Shown: in pieces, positions 33,923 through 42,400 of the stretch | Layout: each line of letters opens with the position of its first letter | Numbering within the stretch: the first letter of the stretch is position 1 | NCBI GenBank assembly: GCA_964558665.1 | Contig: CAZLFA010000025.1 | Location: 1 to 48,169 of the forward strand | Origin: CAZLFA01 sp964558665 | GTDB taxonomy: Bacteria > Desulfobacterota > Syntrophia > Syntrophales > PHBD01 | DNA: 48,169 nt | Reading direction: 5' to 3' | Notes under the pieces: generated by a model | Told to the model about the DNA's origin: nothing | The model's input: only the letters and a program-made list of their open reading frames with translations | The model's database searches: none | Position numbers and translations under genes: made by a program

Positions 33923-36178
33923 ATGGAATTTGAAACAATGGACGGCTTGGTTGGCGGAATGGCGTCGGATTTTCTTTTTCTTGACGACCGCGATATTGAT
34001 GTCCCTTCGGCAGGGAAGTTTCTCAATCAACTGGAGACCATTATCAAGGAGGCCGACAAACAGCAGATGGGAGAGATCAAGGCTGTCGCCACAGCGCTGA
34101 ACAGTCTTCTGGAAAAGGTGATTCTCGACAGTCTGCCGGACAGGGCTGCCGGATTTACGACTTTTGAAAAGGGAATTTCCACAATGCAGCAGATTGTTGA
34201 CGATTATAAAAACTTTTCTGCCTGCAAGCACGATTTGAGCTCTTACATCGATGCCGTATCGTTATTAATTGGCGTAAAGCCCGTCGCCGTTCAGGCTGCG
34301 GATGTGCAGGAGCCTTTGCCGGAGAAAGCAAAGGAGGAGGAACAGAAAGAACCCGCCGCACAGGTCAGCGCAGTTGAGGATGGAGTTGTGGAACCGATCG
34401 AGAAACTGGAAAACGTCCAGGACGAATCGCTACTCAGAGACTTCATAACCGAGGGCTTGGAATACATAGACGAAATTGAAGTAAACATCCTTAATCTGGA
34501 GCAAAGTCCTGAAGACAAGGACTATATTAATGCCATATTCAGACCTTTCCATTCAGTCAAGGGCGTGGCAAGTTTTCTCAACCTGGATAAAATAAGGGCT
34601 TTGGCGCACAACCTGGAAAACCTCCTCGACAAAGCCAGAAACGATGAGATTAAGGTCACGCCACCGCTCATTGACGTTATCCTTGACGGCGCAGATGCAC
34701 TAAAAACTATGATCGGCCAGTTGAAGGAACAGCTTGAGAACAGGTCTCTCAGTCCGCTGAAGGTGGATTTGGTCGATCTCGGTCAGCGTATACAGAAGAT
34801 AGACAAGGGGCTCGATGTTGATGTCAAAGGTAAAAAGAAACTAGGAGAAATTCTGATTGAAGAGGGTGTCATATCCAAGGAAGACCTCGAAAAAACCATG
34901 AGTGAGCCCCAGGCGCAGGCAAAGAAACTTGGTGAAGTCCTTATTACGGAAGGCAAGGTGACACCCAAGCAGGTATCGCAGGCATTAAGAAAGCAGACGG
35001 AACAGGTAACGGATATGTCCACCATCCGTGTCGATATCCGTAAACTGGATGACATGATCGACATGGTGGGCGAGCTGGTTATCACACAGTCCATGGTTCA
35101 GCAGGGGATGAGCAACTATGTGACTTCCGACCGCAACCTGATGAGAGATATCTCCCAGTTGTTCCGCATCACGTCTGAACTGCAAAGGGTATCGACCGGC
35201 CTGCGGATGATTCCCATCAAGCAGACCTTCCAGAGGATGTCAAGGCTGGTCAGGGACCTGGCCAAAAATGCCGGTAAGGTGATAGCGGTGGAACTGGTCG
35301 GTGAAGACACAGAGATAGATCGCAACATGGTTGATGAAATTTATAATCCCCTGGTGCACATGATCAGAAACTCGGTCGATCACGGTCTGGAGACGCCTGA
35401 AGATCGCATCAAGGCGGGAAAACCCGAGAAAGGTTTGATCCAGCTCAAGGCCTACCACGGAGGAGGAAGTGTCGTCATCGAAATTTCGGATGACGGCCGT
35501 GGATTAAATAAGGAAAAGATAATCAACAAGGCGATGAAGAACGGGGCGATTCAAAGCGCCGAAGGACTTTCCGATCAGGATATCTTCAAACTGGTTTTCC
35601 TGCCCGGTTTATCTACTGCTGAGAAAGTGACCGATGTCTCCGGACGTGGCGTCGGTATGGATGTCGTGAAGAAGGCGATAGAAAAACTTCGCGGCAAGGC
35701 GGAGATAGAAAGCGCTCCGGGAAAGGGCACGACCTTCATTACAAGATTTCCGCTGACCATGGCCATCATTGACGGCATGATCGTCAAAGTGGGAAGTGAG
35801 AGATATATACTGCCGACAACGGCAATACGCCAGACCCTTAGACCGGCAAAAGAATCAATCAATACAGTCGTCGGGAGAGGAGAAACGATTAACGTTATGG
35901 GACAACTGCTTCCCCTTGTGCGACTGTACGAATTGTTTGCCATCGAGCCGGAACATATGAATCCCTGGGAATCCATTGTCGTTGTTGTCGAGGGAGAAGA
36001 TCGCGCCAAGTGCCTGCTGGTTGACACCATACTTGGCAAGGCCGAGGTAGTTATCAAGAGTCTGGGGGAAAGCCTGAAAAGCATCAAGGGGGTATCGGGC
36101 GGCGCCATACTGGGAGATGGAAACATCGGGCTCATACTTGATCCGGAGGGTCTCTTTGAATTGAGTGAATGCCATTAA
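33923..36178 (+). CDS. cheA: chemotaxis histidine kinase with an inserted MshEN-like motif
   Basis: A 751-residue CheA. An unassigned helical N-terminal part (1-120) and an acidic linker precede the HPt domain, whose phosphorylated residue is His210 (RPFHSVKG). Residues 305-358 hold two 24-residue repeats starting KLGE(I/V)LI, 29 residues apart, very like the MshEN c-di-GMP-binding motif; this lies where a response-regulator-binding P2 domain would be expected. Dimerisation (about 365-430), ATPase (HMIRNSVDHGLE, DDGRGL, GRGVGMDVVKKAI) and CheW-like domains follow. The kinase looks active. It would phosphorylate CheY and CheB in this block. No cheW or receptor gene is in the window. Confidence 0.9.
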   Translation: MEFETMDGLVGGMASDFLFLDDRDIDVPSAGKFLNQLETIIKEADKQQMGEIKAVATALNSLLEKVILDSLPDRAAGFTTFEKGISTMQQIVDDYKNFSACKHDLSSYIDAVSLLIGVKPVAVQAADVQEPLPEKAKEEEQKEPAAQVSAVEDGVVEPIEKLENVQDESLLRDFITEGLEYIDEIEVNILNLEQSPEDKDYINAIFRPFHSVKGVASFLNLDKIRALAHNLENLLDKARNDEIKVTPPLIDVILDGADALKTMIGQLKEQLENRSLSPLKVDLVDLGQRIQKIDKGLDVDVKGKKKLGEILIEEGVISKEDLEKTMSEPQAQAKKLGEVLITEGKVTPKQVSQALRKQTEQVTDMSTIRVDIRKLDDMIDMVGELVITQSMVQQGMSNYVTSDRNLMRDISQLFRITSELQRVSTGLRMIPIKQTFQRMSRLVRDLAKNAGKVIAVELVGEDTEIDRNMVDEIYNPLVHMIRNSVDHGLETPEDRIKAGKPEKGLIQLKAYHGGGSVVIEISDDGRGLNKEKIINKAMKNGAIQSAEGLSDQDIFKLVFLPGLSTAEKVTDVSGRGVGMDVVKKAIEKLRGKAEIESAPGKGTTFITRFPLTMAIIDGMIVKVGSERYILPTTAIRQTLRPAKESINTVVGRGETINVMGQLLPLVRLYELFAIEPEHMNPWESIVVVVEGEDRAKCLLVDTILGKAEVVIKSLGESLKSIKGVSGGAILGDGNIGLILDPEGLFELSECH

Positions 36179-36212
36179 AATACTGCAATCCTAGTCAAAC
36201 TATAATGATAGA

Positions 36213-36228
36213 CGGCGATACATTTGCC
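36213..36228 (+). promoter_or_regulatory. candidate sigma-54 promoter upstream of cheY
   Basis: GG at 36214-36215 and GC at 36226-36227 are exactly 10 bp apart within CGGCGATACATTTGCC. The GGC and TTGC cores match the sigma-54 consensus TGGCACG-N4-TTGCW; the middle and first base do not. It lies about 140 bp before cheY in a 188-bp gap. Confidence 0.45.
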
Positions 36229-36366
36229 TGCATAACTATAGAGAGCACTTGCCTTTTGGCCGGTTTTCTATTAAACATCCACGGTTCGCATTTGAACAGT
36301 ACTGTAAACAATGATCGTTTTAACGGATATCAGAGCTAAATCAAAGATCAGGAAGGGGAGGTAAAT

Positions 36367-36747
36367 ATGGGCAAGGAGTTGAAGATTCTGGTTGTCGACG
36401 ATTTTGCCACAATGAGAAAAGTTATAAGGAATCTTTTAAAGCAGAGCGGCTATGAGGACATAGTTGAAGCGGAAGATGGCGTTGTTGCCCTGCGGGTTCT
36501 TAAATCTCAAAAGATTGATCTCGTTATCTCCGACTGGAATATGCCTAACATGACGGGACTTGAGCTGTTAAAAGCCGTGCGCGCCGACAGCGATCTCGGA
36601 AAGATACCTTTTTTGATGGTTACTGCCGAAGCTCTGCAGGATAACGTTGTAGAAGCGGTGAAGGCGGGAGTCAGCAACTATATTGTCAAGCCTTTCACTG
36701 CAGAAGTCCTGAACGAGAAGATCGTAAAGATAATAGAAAAAATGTAA
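36367..36747 (+). CDS. cheY: chemotaxis response regulator CheY
   Basis: A 126-residue single-domain receiver very close in pattern to classical CheY: acidic pair in VVDDFATMRK, phosphorylated Asp in ISDWNMPNMTG, Thr in MVTAEA, switch aromatic Tyr in NYIVKPF. It should bind the flagellar switch when phosphorylated by CheA. GGGGAGG precedes the ATG. It is separated from cheA by a 188-bp gap with a possible sigma-54 promoter and is followed by cheX. Confidence 0.93.
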   Translation: MGKELKILVVDDFATMRKVIRNLLKQSGYEDIVEAEDGVVALRVLKSQKIDLVISDWNMPNMTGLELLKAVRADSDLGKIPFLMVTAEALQDNVVEAVKAGVSNYIVKPFTAEVLNEKIVKIIEKM

Positions 36748-36784
36748 TTATAAAAAAATCCTGCCCCTGAGTATTGGATAGAGT

Positions 36785-37246
36785 ATGAATGTCATCTTCA
36801 TTAACGCATTTCTTGATGGAATGGTAAATGTTTTAAAGACTATGGCCTTTATTGAGCCCAAGGCCGGCAAACCTTATTTGAAAAAAGACAGCAAAGCCTA
36901 TGGTGACGTCTCCGGAATAATAGGCCTTACAGGGGCGGCGCGCGGATCTCTGGCACTGAGCTTCAGTGAGAAGAGCATCCTGAAAATTGTGTCCAATATG
37001 CTGGGAGAGGAAATTCCCTCCATCAACAGCGATATAAAGGATGCGGTAGGTGAATTGACGAATATGGTTTCAGGGTCGGCAAGACAGAAGCTCGAAGCGG
37101 AAGGTTATAGCATCGTTGCCGCGATACCGACGGTTGTTGCGGGTAAAAATCACCAGATCGCCCATGTGCTGGGCGGACCAAGCATCATTATCCCCTTTGA
37201 AATAGAAGAAGGTACTTTTGTAGTCGATATCAGTGTCGGCGACTGA
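36785..37246 (+). CDS. cheX: chemotaxis phosphatase CheX
   Basis: A 153-residue CheX-type phosphatase, removing the phosphate from CheY. The helix AVGELTNMVSGSAR carries the catalytic Glu90 and Asn93 and is a close match to CheX. The alternating strand pattern (GDVSGIIGLTG, GSLALSF, FVVDISVGD) is typical. It lies 37 bp after cheY, and its end converges on motB with an 18-bp gap. Closer to canonical CheX than the copy at 32385. Confidence 0.88.
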   Translation: MNVIFINAFLDGMVNVLKTMAFIEPKAGKPYLKKDSKAYGDVSGIIGLTGAARGSLALSFSEKSILKIVSNMLGEEIPSINSDIKDAVGELTNMVSGSARQKLEAEGYSIVAAIPTVVAGKNHQIAHVLGGPSIIIPFEIEEGTFVVDISVGD

Positions 37247-37264
37247 TTAATTGATTTCTGCGGC

Positions 37265-38053
37265 CTATTCCTTGTTTTCATCCAGCAGTATTATGCTTAT
37301 CCGGCGGTTCCTCGCGTCTCGCGGATTTTCCTGAACAAGCAGTTGCTGATCTGCATAGCCTACAACCCTGGCAACTCTATTGGAATCAAGGCCGTTATTT
37401 TCCAGTTCGCGTCTTGCGGATGAGGCGCGGTTGGTTGATAGCTCCCAGTTTGTGTTCTGACTGCCTCTGAACGGTGCCGAATCCGTATGGCCTTCAATGA
37501 CAGTGCGATTGGGCAGATCTACTATGTTTTCGGCTATGACCTTTAACACCTGTTTAGCTCTTTCCGTGGGATCAGCGCTACCGAGGCGGAACATTTCGCT
37601 TCCTTCCTTGTCGACAATCTGGATCCTGACACCGGAATCGACTACATCAATCAGGATCTGATCCTTGATCGCTTCCAGCTTTTCGCCGATTGACGCCTTG
37701 ATCTTTTTTTCGATCTCTTCCTTTGACAAACTGGTGCTCTTGGGTTTATCGATCAGCTCGGTTCTTGGCTTTTTGCCGGCCTGTCCCTGAACGACCTGAA
37801 CCTGGGTCTCCACCATGGACTGCCCCTTTGCCGACATCATGGATGAACCCATCTCCTTAAAGACACTGTAGTTCTTGAAATACTCGGCCAGGCTGGCTTT
37901 TTTCTCGGGTGATACCATGGAAAGAAGCCAAAGGAGCAGAAAGAACGCCATCATGGCTGTCACGAAATCGGCGTAGGCTACTTTCCAGGAGCCGCCATGG
38001 GCGCCTCCTCCTTTCTTTTTTATCTTTTTGATAATTATCGGCCGGTCTTCCAT
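37265..38053 (-). CDS. motB: flagellar motor stator protein MotB
   Basis: A 262-residue stator subunit. A short basic cytoplasmic tail (IIIKKIKKKGGG) precedes one transmembrane helix containing the proton-binding Asp29 (YADFVTAMMAFFLLLWL). The periplasmic OmpA-like peptidoglycan-binding domain includes VIEGHTDSAPF and NRRISIILL. The conserved Asp and lack of sodium-type features do not settle the coupling ion. Its start shares a base with the motA stop. Last gene of the minus-strand pilZ-motA-motB operon. Confidence 0.94.
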   Translation of the reverse strand: MEDRPIIIKKIKKKGGGAHGGSWKVAYADFVTAMMAFFLLLWLLSMVSPEKKASLAEYFKNYSVFKEMGSSMMSAKGQSMVETQVQVVQGQAGKKPRTELIDKPKSTSLSKEEIEKKIKASIGEKLEAIKDQILIDVVDSGVRIQIVDKEGSEMFRLGSADPTERAKQVLKVIAENIVDLPNRTVIEGHTDSAPFRGSQNTNWELSTNRASSARRELENNGLDSNRVARVVGYADQQLLVQENPRDARNRRISIILLDENKE

Positions 38054-38910
38054 TATTTCTTCGCCTGCCTGACGGCGTTTTCAAGTTCAAGGAATGAAGG
38101 CTTTGCATCGGCCGGAATGACCCTTCTGCCGAATTCTATAGCTACCTTCGGTGCGGCTCCCCCGATGAAGGCCAGAAGAGCAACTTTGAGAACCGTCAAA
38201 AACTGGAGGTCTTCCGTGGCGCTGTGTTCGAGATTTTTGCCCATGGGGCCGACGAATCCATAACAGAGCAAGACGCCGAGAAAGGTTCCTACAAGGGCGG
38301 CACCTATGTGATGCCCCAGAACCTCAGGCGGTTCGCCGATCTTGCCCATAGTCAGGACGACGCCGAGAACCGCGGCCACGATCCCGAGGCCGGGAAGGGC
38401 GTCCGCCACAAAGGAGACTGCATGAGAGGGAGCCATGCCTTCCTCATGATGGGCTTCAAGCTCGGTATCAATGAGCGCTTCCAGTTCATGTGAAGCAATC
38501 GTCGTGGACATGACCATACGCAATGTATCCGTTACCAGGGTGATGGCGTGATGATTTCTCATTATATTGGGATACACGTTGAAAAGCGCGCTTGCTTCCG
38601 GCTCATCAACATCCGATTCGATGGATACCAGCCCCTGCTGGCGGATTTTATAAAAAATTCCGTTCAGCATTAATAGAGCTTCCATGTAGTCGTCCTTGGT
38701 GCGGGTCTTTGCCGTAAACATGCCGGCCAGCTTTCCCATGACGGCCTTGATCAGCTTGGATGGATTGGCAATGAGGAAACCGCCGACAGCAGCACCGCCG
38801 ATGATCAGGAACTCCGTGGGCTGGAACAGGACGGAAAGGTTCCCGTGCGCCAGAAGATAGCCGCCGATGACGCAGGTTATTACTATGACACAGCCGATGA
38901 TAACAACCAT
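38053..38910 (-). CDS. motA: flagellar motor stator protein MotA
   Basis: A 285-residue, four-helix inner-membrane protein of the long (E. coli-like) MotA type, forming the ion channel of the stator with MotB. The membrane helices are at about 2-20, 32-50, 170-190 and 200-225. The conserved proline/glycine helix (GIVAAVLGVVLTMG) and the cytoplasmic charged loop (80-160) are present. Starts 3 bp after the pilZ stop, so translation is coupled. The operon has a near-consensus sigma-54 promoter upstream of pilZ. Confidence 0.94.
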   Translation of the reverse strand: MVVIIGCVIVITCVIGGYLLAHGNLSVLFQPTEFLIIGGAAVGGFLIANPSKLIKAVMGKLAGMFTAKTRTKDDYMEALLMLNGIFYKIRQQGLVSIESDVDEPEASALFNVYPNIMRNHHAITLVTDTLRMVMSTTIASHELEALIDTELEAHHEEGMAPSHAVSFVADALPGLGIVAAVLGVVLTMGKIGEPPEVLGHHIGAALVGTFLGVLLCYGFVGPMGKNLEHSATEDLQFLTVLKVALLAFIGGAAPKVAIEFGRRVIPADAKPSFLELENAVRQAKK

Positions 38911-38913
38911 ATG

Positions 38914-39456
38914 TTAAAAAAGAACCCTCCTCTTTTCTCTCAGGATTTCTCTCTCTTTTTCAAAAACAAAGCGTATAATCTCGTCCCTGATTATATCATC
39001 CATCAGGACAAACTGTGTGCATATCGTAAAGGTGCCTTCGTGCGGTTCGACATTAACGACTTCACCATACAGGTAAAGCGCTAACGGCCGCGGCGTGTTC
39101 AGGAGAGTTTTGATTTCAAGAATGTCTCCAATATTGTAAGTTGTAGATGAATCAAAGCTCATGCCGCCGCCGCCGATGTTAACGGACATGTAAGGAAGCG
39201 AAAAAAAGCCTTCATGATCGAAGGTCATCATTCTTATGATTGTATCCAATTTATTGTTAAGAAGTGCCAGCCATTCGGCAGTACATTGATCTTCAATGCT
39301 TGGCAGTTTCTTGAAGCCCGCGAGTACGGCATCTCCGGATAAGCGTGATTTCACCCGGTTGTGGTCCTCGGTGGACAACACTCGAATCGCAACCGGTATG
39401 AAGACACTCACCCGTGAAAATTCTCTTTGATTTTTGAAGACTTCTTTGTCTGTCAT
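38914..39456 (-). CDS. PilZ-domain protein, probable c-di-GMP-responsive motor brake
   Basis: A 180-residue protein. The c-di-GMP-binding arginines are in REFSR (Arg11, Arg15), and the second motif NIGGGGMSF corresponds to the (D/N)xSxxG turn, with Gly in place of Ser. Between them is a helical insert of about 60 residues, and the end is a charged helix (EKEREILREKRR). There is no YcgR-N domain. Being first in an operon with motA and motB, it likely acts on the stator, as YcgR-like proteins slow flagella at high c-di-GMP. Function is inferred from context. Confidence 0.82.
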   Translation of the reverse strand: MTDKEVFKNQREFSRVSVFIPVAIRVLSTEDHNRVKSRLSGDAVLAGFKKLPSIEDQCTAEWLALLNNKLDTIIRMMTFDHEGFFSLPYMSVNIGGGGMSFDSSTTYNIGDILEIKTLLNTPRPLALYLYGEVVNVEPHEGTFTICTQFVLMDDIIRDEIIRFVFEKEREILREKRRVLF

Positions 39457-39539
39457 ATAACCTGGACCTTTTCTGTGACAGCGGACAACTTTGTATTGAT
39501 GCTGTCCAGATGGAAACTAATCTGTTTCGATGCAAATGA

Positions 39540-39555
39540 AGCAAATAATGTGCCA
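39540..39555 (-). promoter_or_regulatory. sigma-54 promoter of pilZ-motAB
   Basis: Minus-strand TGGCACATTATTTGCT matches the sigma-54 consensus TGGCACG-N4-TTGCW at all but one defined position, with the strict GG-N10-GC spacing. It lies 84 bp before the pilZ start. This is the best-matching sigma-54 site in the window. Confidence 0.85.
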
Positions 39556-39622
39556 CATAAGCCTGCTCTAATAGCCGTTTTGTCCTTTTGGTTACTAGAT
39601 AAATAGAGATGTAAAGACATAG

Positions 39623-39638
39623 TGGTATGTGGTTTGCA
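39623..39638 (+). promoter_or_regulatory. sigma-54 promoter of the SPOR/TPR gene and flrBC-like genes
   Basis: TGGTATGTGGTTTGCA has the GG-N10-GC spacing and the TTGCA end of the consensus. It differs by only one base from the site before flgB. It lies 56 bp before the chosen start at 39694. It sits back-to-back with the pilZ-motAB promoter, 67 bp away. Confidence 0.8.
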
Positions 39639-39693
39639 TCATAAAGTTGTCTGTTGTACTTGATGAGGTATACCCATGTGGCTAAGGATAATA

Positions 39694-42354
39694 ATGAAAA
39701 AAAGTTCATATGTCCACAATAGATTATTACCTGGCTGGCAGGCAATTGATCACATGAGATTGATTTCTGTTAAAGCAGTTGCCGCCGCTATGCTTCTCTT
39801 TGTCGTGGGAACATCTCCTGCGGCCGCGGAAAGCGGAAAGACTTTCAGTGTTCACACGGCGTCATATAAGACGGAAAAGGGTGCCGCATCCGATGTAAGG
39901 TCTCTGCGTGAAAAGGGGTACAGCGCCCATTTCCGCAAAGTATCAATTCCCGGCAAGGGTGTATGGTACAGGGTTTATGCAGGCTCTTATCAAAGCCGCG
40001 ACAAGGCGGCCAAAGCAGCCGAAGCCCTGAAGAAGAGCGGTATGGCCTCGTTTGTATCGATTGAACGCCGGCAGAAGCCTGCAGAGGAAAAAGACAAAGC
40101 TGTCGCGCCCGCCAAAAACAAAAAGGAAGCGGTCAAATCGACTCCGGAAAAAAAGAAAGAGGAAACCCCGGGGAAAAAGCCGACATCAGCAGCCGTAAAA
40201 CCTCCGGATGCGACAGAAAATGTAAAGAAAGCGAAAGCTGCGGAGAACGGGAAAGGTCTCCCTGTCTCCGCCGGAGTTCTTCCGTCGCCTCAGGAGAAAA
40301 AACAGATTGCTGAAAACAAGCCGCAGGCTTCCACAACGTCAGTGGCTGCTGTGCCGGCAAAAACAACGGAACCGGCTGCCGTTTTGCCGGCGCCCGCTGG
40401 AAATCCCCTGTACGACGAGGCAATGAGAGATTTCCATGCCGGCCTTTATGAAAAGGCGGCAAACAATTTGAAAAAGCTTCACGCCGTGAAGCAGACGGAT
40501 CCGGTCCTCCGGGAGCATGTTCTCCGGCGTCTGGCGGACTCTTTCTTCTTTCTGGGTGAAATGCGCGGCAAGCAGGATTATTTCAGCGCAGTCGATTATT
40601 ACAAGCAGATACTGAACGACTATCCCGATCCCCGTCCGGGAAATGATCTGGTCTATGAAAGGCTTTCAAAATGCAACTGGAATCTTAAGTTCTACTATGA
40701 GGCCGTTCAATCCCTGGAAAGGCTTTCCATGCGGTATCCGGATTCTCAGTATGTTCCGGATGCGCTTTTCAGGTCAGCGGAAATTCTGAACCTGCTCGGA
40801 AAATATAAGGAAGCCATCGATAAGAGCCAGGTTTATGTCAATAAATATCCTGCAGGCGCTCACGCAAAAAAGGCAACTTTCATTATTGCCGATTGCTATT
40901 ATCGTCTCAGCCAGCCGGAAAACGCGGAGACGTGGTATACGCAGGCACAGAAAAAGTGGTCCGACCTGTCCGACCTTCCCAAGTATATAATTATCGACTT
41001 CGGTTATCATAAGTATCGATACAGGAAATTTGCCGATGCGGTGGACGTGTTTTCATATTATATAAGCCTGTATCCTGCTGACGCATGGACGAAACCCGTT
41101 ATGCTGGCCATGGCCCGTTCTTTAGCCGAGATGAACCAGGAAGCGACCGCGCTCAAAGTATACAGCCAGATAATAGAAAGATACCCGGAAAGCCGTGAGG
41201 CCATGGAAGCTTCGGTTGCCATGGCCGCACTCGGAGTGGAGAAGCCGGGCATAAGGCTTCCCCTGTATCTGGCGGGGGTGGAGAACTATCAGGAACCGAT
41301 CATCGCCTATGGCCTGATGTTGAAGAAGAACCCGGAAAGGGATGTCGTCGAACTCATTTTAAATCAAAGAAGCATTGCGTTTGCAAAGATCGGCAAACAT
41401 CGCGAGTCAATTGAAGCCTGCCTGGAACTGCTTCGCCAGTATCCGCAGGGAACATACAGGAACGAAGCCCTGAAAAATTTTAAGGCCAATGCCCTTTATC
41501 TGGTAAATGACAGTTACGGCAAAGGTGACCACGTTGCCGTTTCGGATCTTTACTATCGTGTGGCCTCTTATAAAATGACGAAGGACATGGACTTCGATAC
41601 CCTGTTTAAGGTCGGCGACAGCCTGAAGATGATAGGGCTCTACAACGATGCCCTGCTGGTATTCAACGATCTGAGCAAGATGTCAACAACGCTTGAGAAT
41701 GAAACCAGGACGATCATCGCCATGGCCGAGATAGAAAAATTGCTGGGGCGCGACAAGGAAGCGGAACAGAAGCTGCTCGGAATTTTGAACCAGTCGAAAC
41801 AGAAGGACTCAAAGACTTACAGGACCGCGAAGGCGATAATGGCTGACATTATGTATAATCGAGGCTCATATGACAGCGCTATTGAGTCTTATAAGGAAGC
41901 ATTGATGAAGAGCGGCGAAAATGAGGAAACATTGTCCGCCTATGAAAACTATGCAGACGCCTTGAAAGCAAAGAATATGTGTTCCCAGGCCTCGGCGAAT
42001 TATCAAAAGGTTATTAATGCGGCGGGCAGAAATGAGAACAAATATCCTGCAAGGATGATTGCCGGAGCATATATGGGGCTGGGCGACTGTCTGTTCAAGG
42101 AGAAAAAGTTTGATGAAGGCATGGCCATGTATGAGAAGGGCATGAAATACATAACCGCTGATGATCGCAAGATGTGGTCTGTTTACCGGGTGGCTCAGGA
42201 AGCCATGAAGGCATCCAACTACCCTCTGGCTGAAAAATCCTTTGCCCAGTTAAAGGCAAGCGGAGACAGCGCCTTCTGGACAAAAATCGGCGAATATACG
42301 GTAGAAAGCGGCAAGTGGTCGGAAAAGCACGCCGAATATTTGAAGAACCAATAA
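39694..42354 (+). CDS. SPOR-domain and TPR-repeat envelope protein
   Basis: An 886-residue exported protein. A signal peptide ends near SPAAAES (about 40-47). A SPOR-like domain (about 50-125; FSVHTASY, then WYRVYAGSYQSRDKAAKAAEAL) would bind denuded peptidoglycan. A Lys/Pro/Ala-rich linker (130-240) crosses the periplasm, and then many TPR repeats (about 250-880; YKQILNDYPD, LERLSMRYPDSQYVP, YKEALMKSGENEET) give a large interaction scaffold. The ATG at 39694 follows AAGGATAATA; a shorter signal peptide could start at 39754. A sigma-54 promoter upstream and flrBC-like genes downstream place it in the flagellar regulon. It may help assemble or anchor flagella or stators. No family name is certain. 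Confidence 0.78.
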   Translation: MKKSSYVHNRLLPGWQAIDHMRLISVKAVAAAMLLFVVGTSPAAAESGKTFSVHTASYKTEKGAASDVRSLREKGYSAHFRKVSIPGKGVWYRVYAGSYQSRDKAAKAAEALKKSGMASFVSIERRQKPAEEKDKAVAPAKNKKEAVKSTPEKKKEETPGKKPTSAAVKPPDATENVKKAKAAENGKGLPVSAGVLPSPQEKKQIAENKPQASTTSVAAVPAKTTEPAAVLPAPAGNPLYDEAMRDFHAGLYEKAANNLKKLHAVKQTDPVLREHVLRRLADSFFFLGEMRGKQDYFSAVDYYKQILNDYPDPRPGNDLVYERLSKCNWNLKFYYEAVQSLERLSMRYPDSQYVPDALFRSAEILNLLGKYKEAIDKSQVYVNKYPAGAHAKKATFIIADCYYRLSQPENAETWYTQAQKKWSDLSDLPKYIIIDFGYHKYRYRKFADAVDVFSYYISLYPADAWTKPVMLAMARSLAEMNQEATALKVYSQIIERYPESREAMEASVAMAALGVEKPGIRLPLYLAGVENYQEPIIAYGLMLKKNPERDVVELILNQRSIAFAKIGKHRESIEACLELLRQYPQGTYRNEALKNFKANALYLVNDSYGKGDHVAVSDLYYRVASYKMTKDMDFDTLFKVGDSLKMIGLYNDALLVFNDLSKMSTTLENETRTIIAMAEIEKLLGRDKEAEQKLLGILNQSKQKDSKTYRTAKAIMADIMYNRGSYDSAIESYKEALMKSGENEETLSAYENYADALKAKNMCSQASANYQKVINAAGRNENKYPARMIAGAYMGLGDCLFKEKKFDEGMAMYEKGMKYITADDRKMWSVYRVAQEAMKASNYPLAEKSFAQLKASGDSAFWTKIGEYTVESGKWSEKHAEYLKNQ

Positions 42355-42400
42355 GGCATTCGAGCGTCGGGAATGTCTTTTGGCGTTGAGAGAATATATA

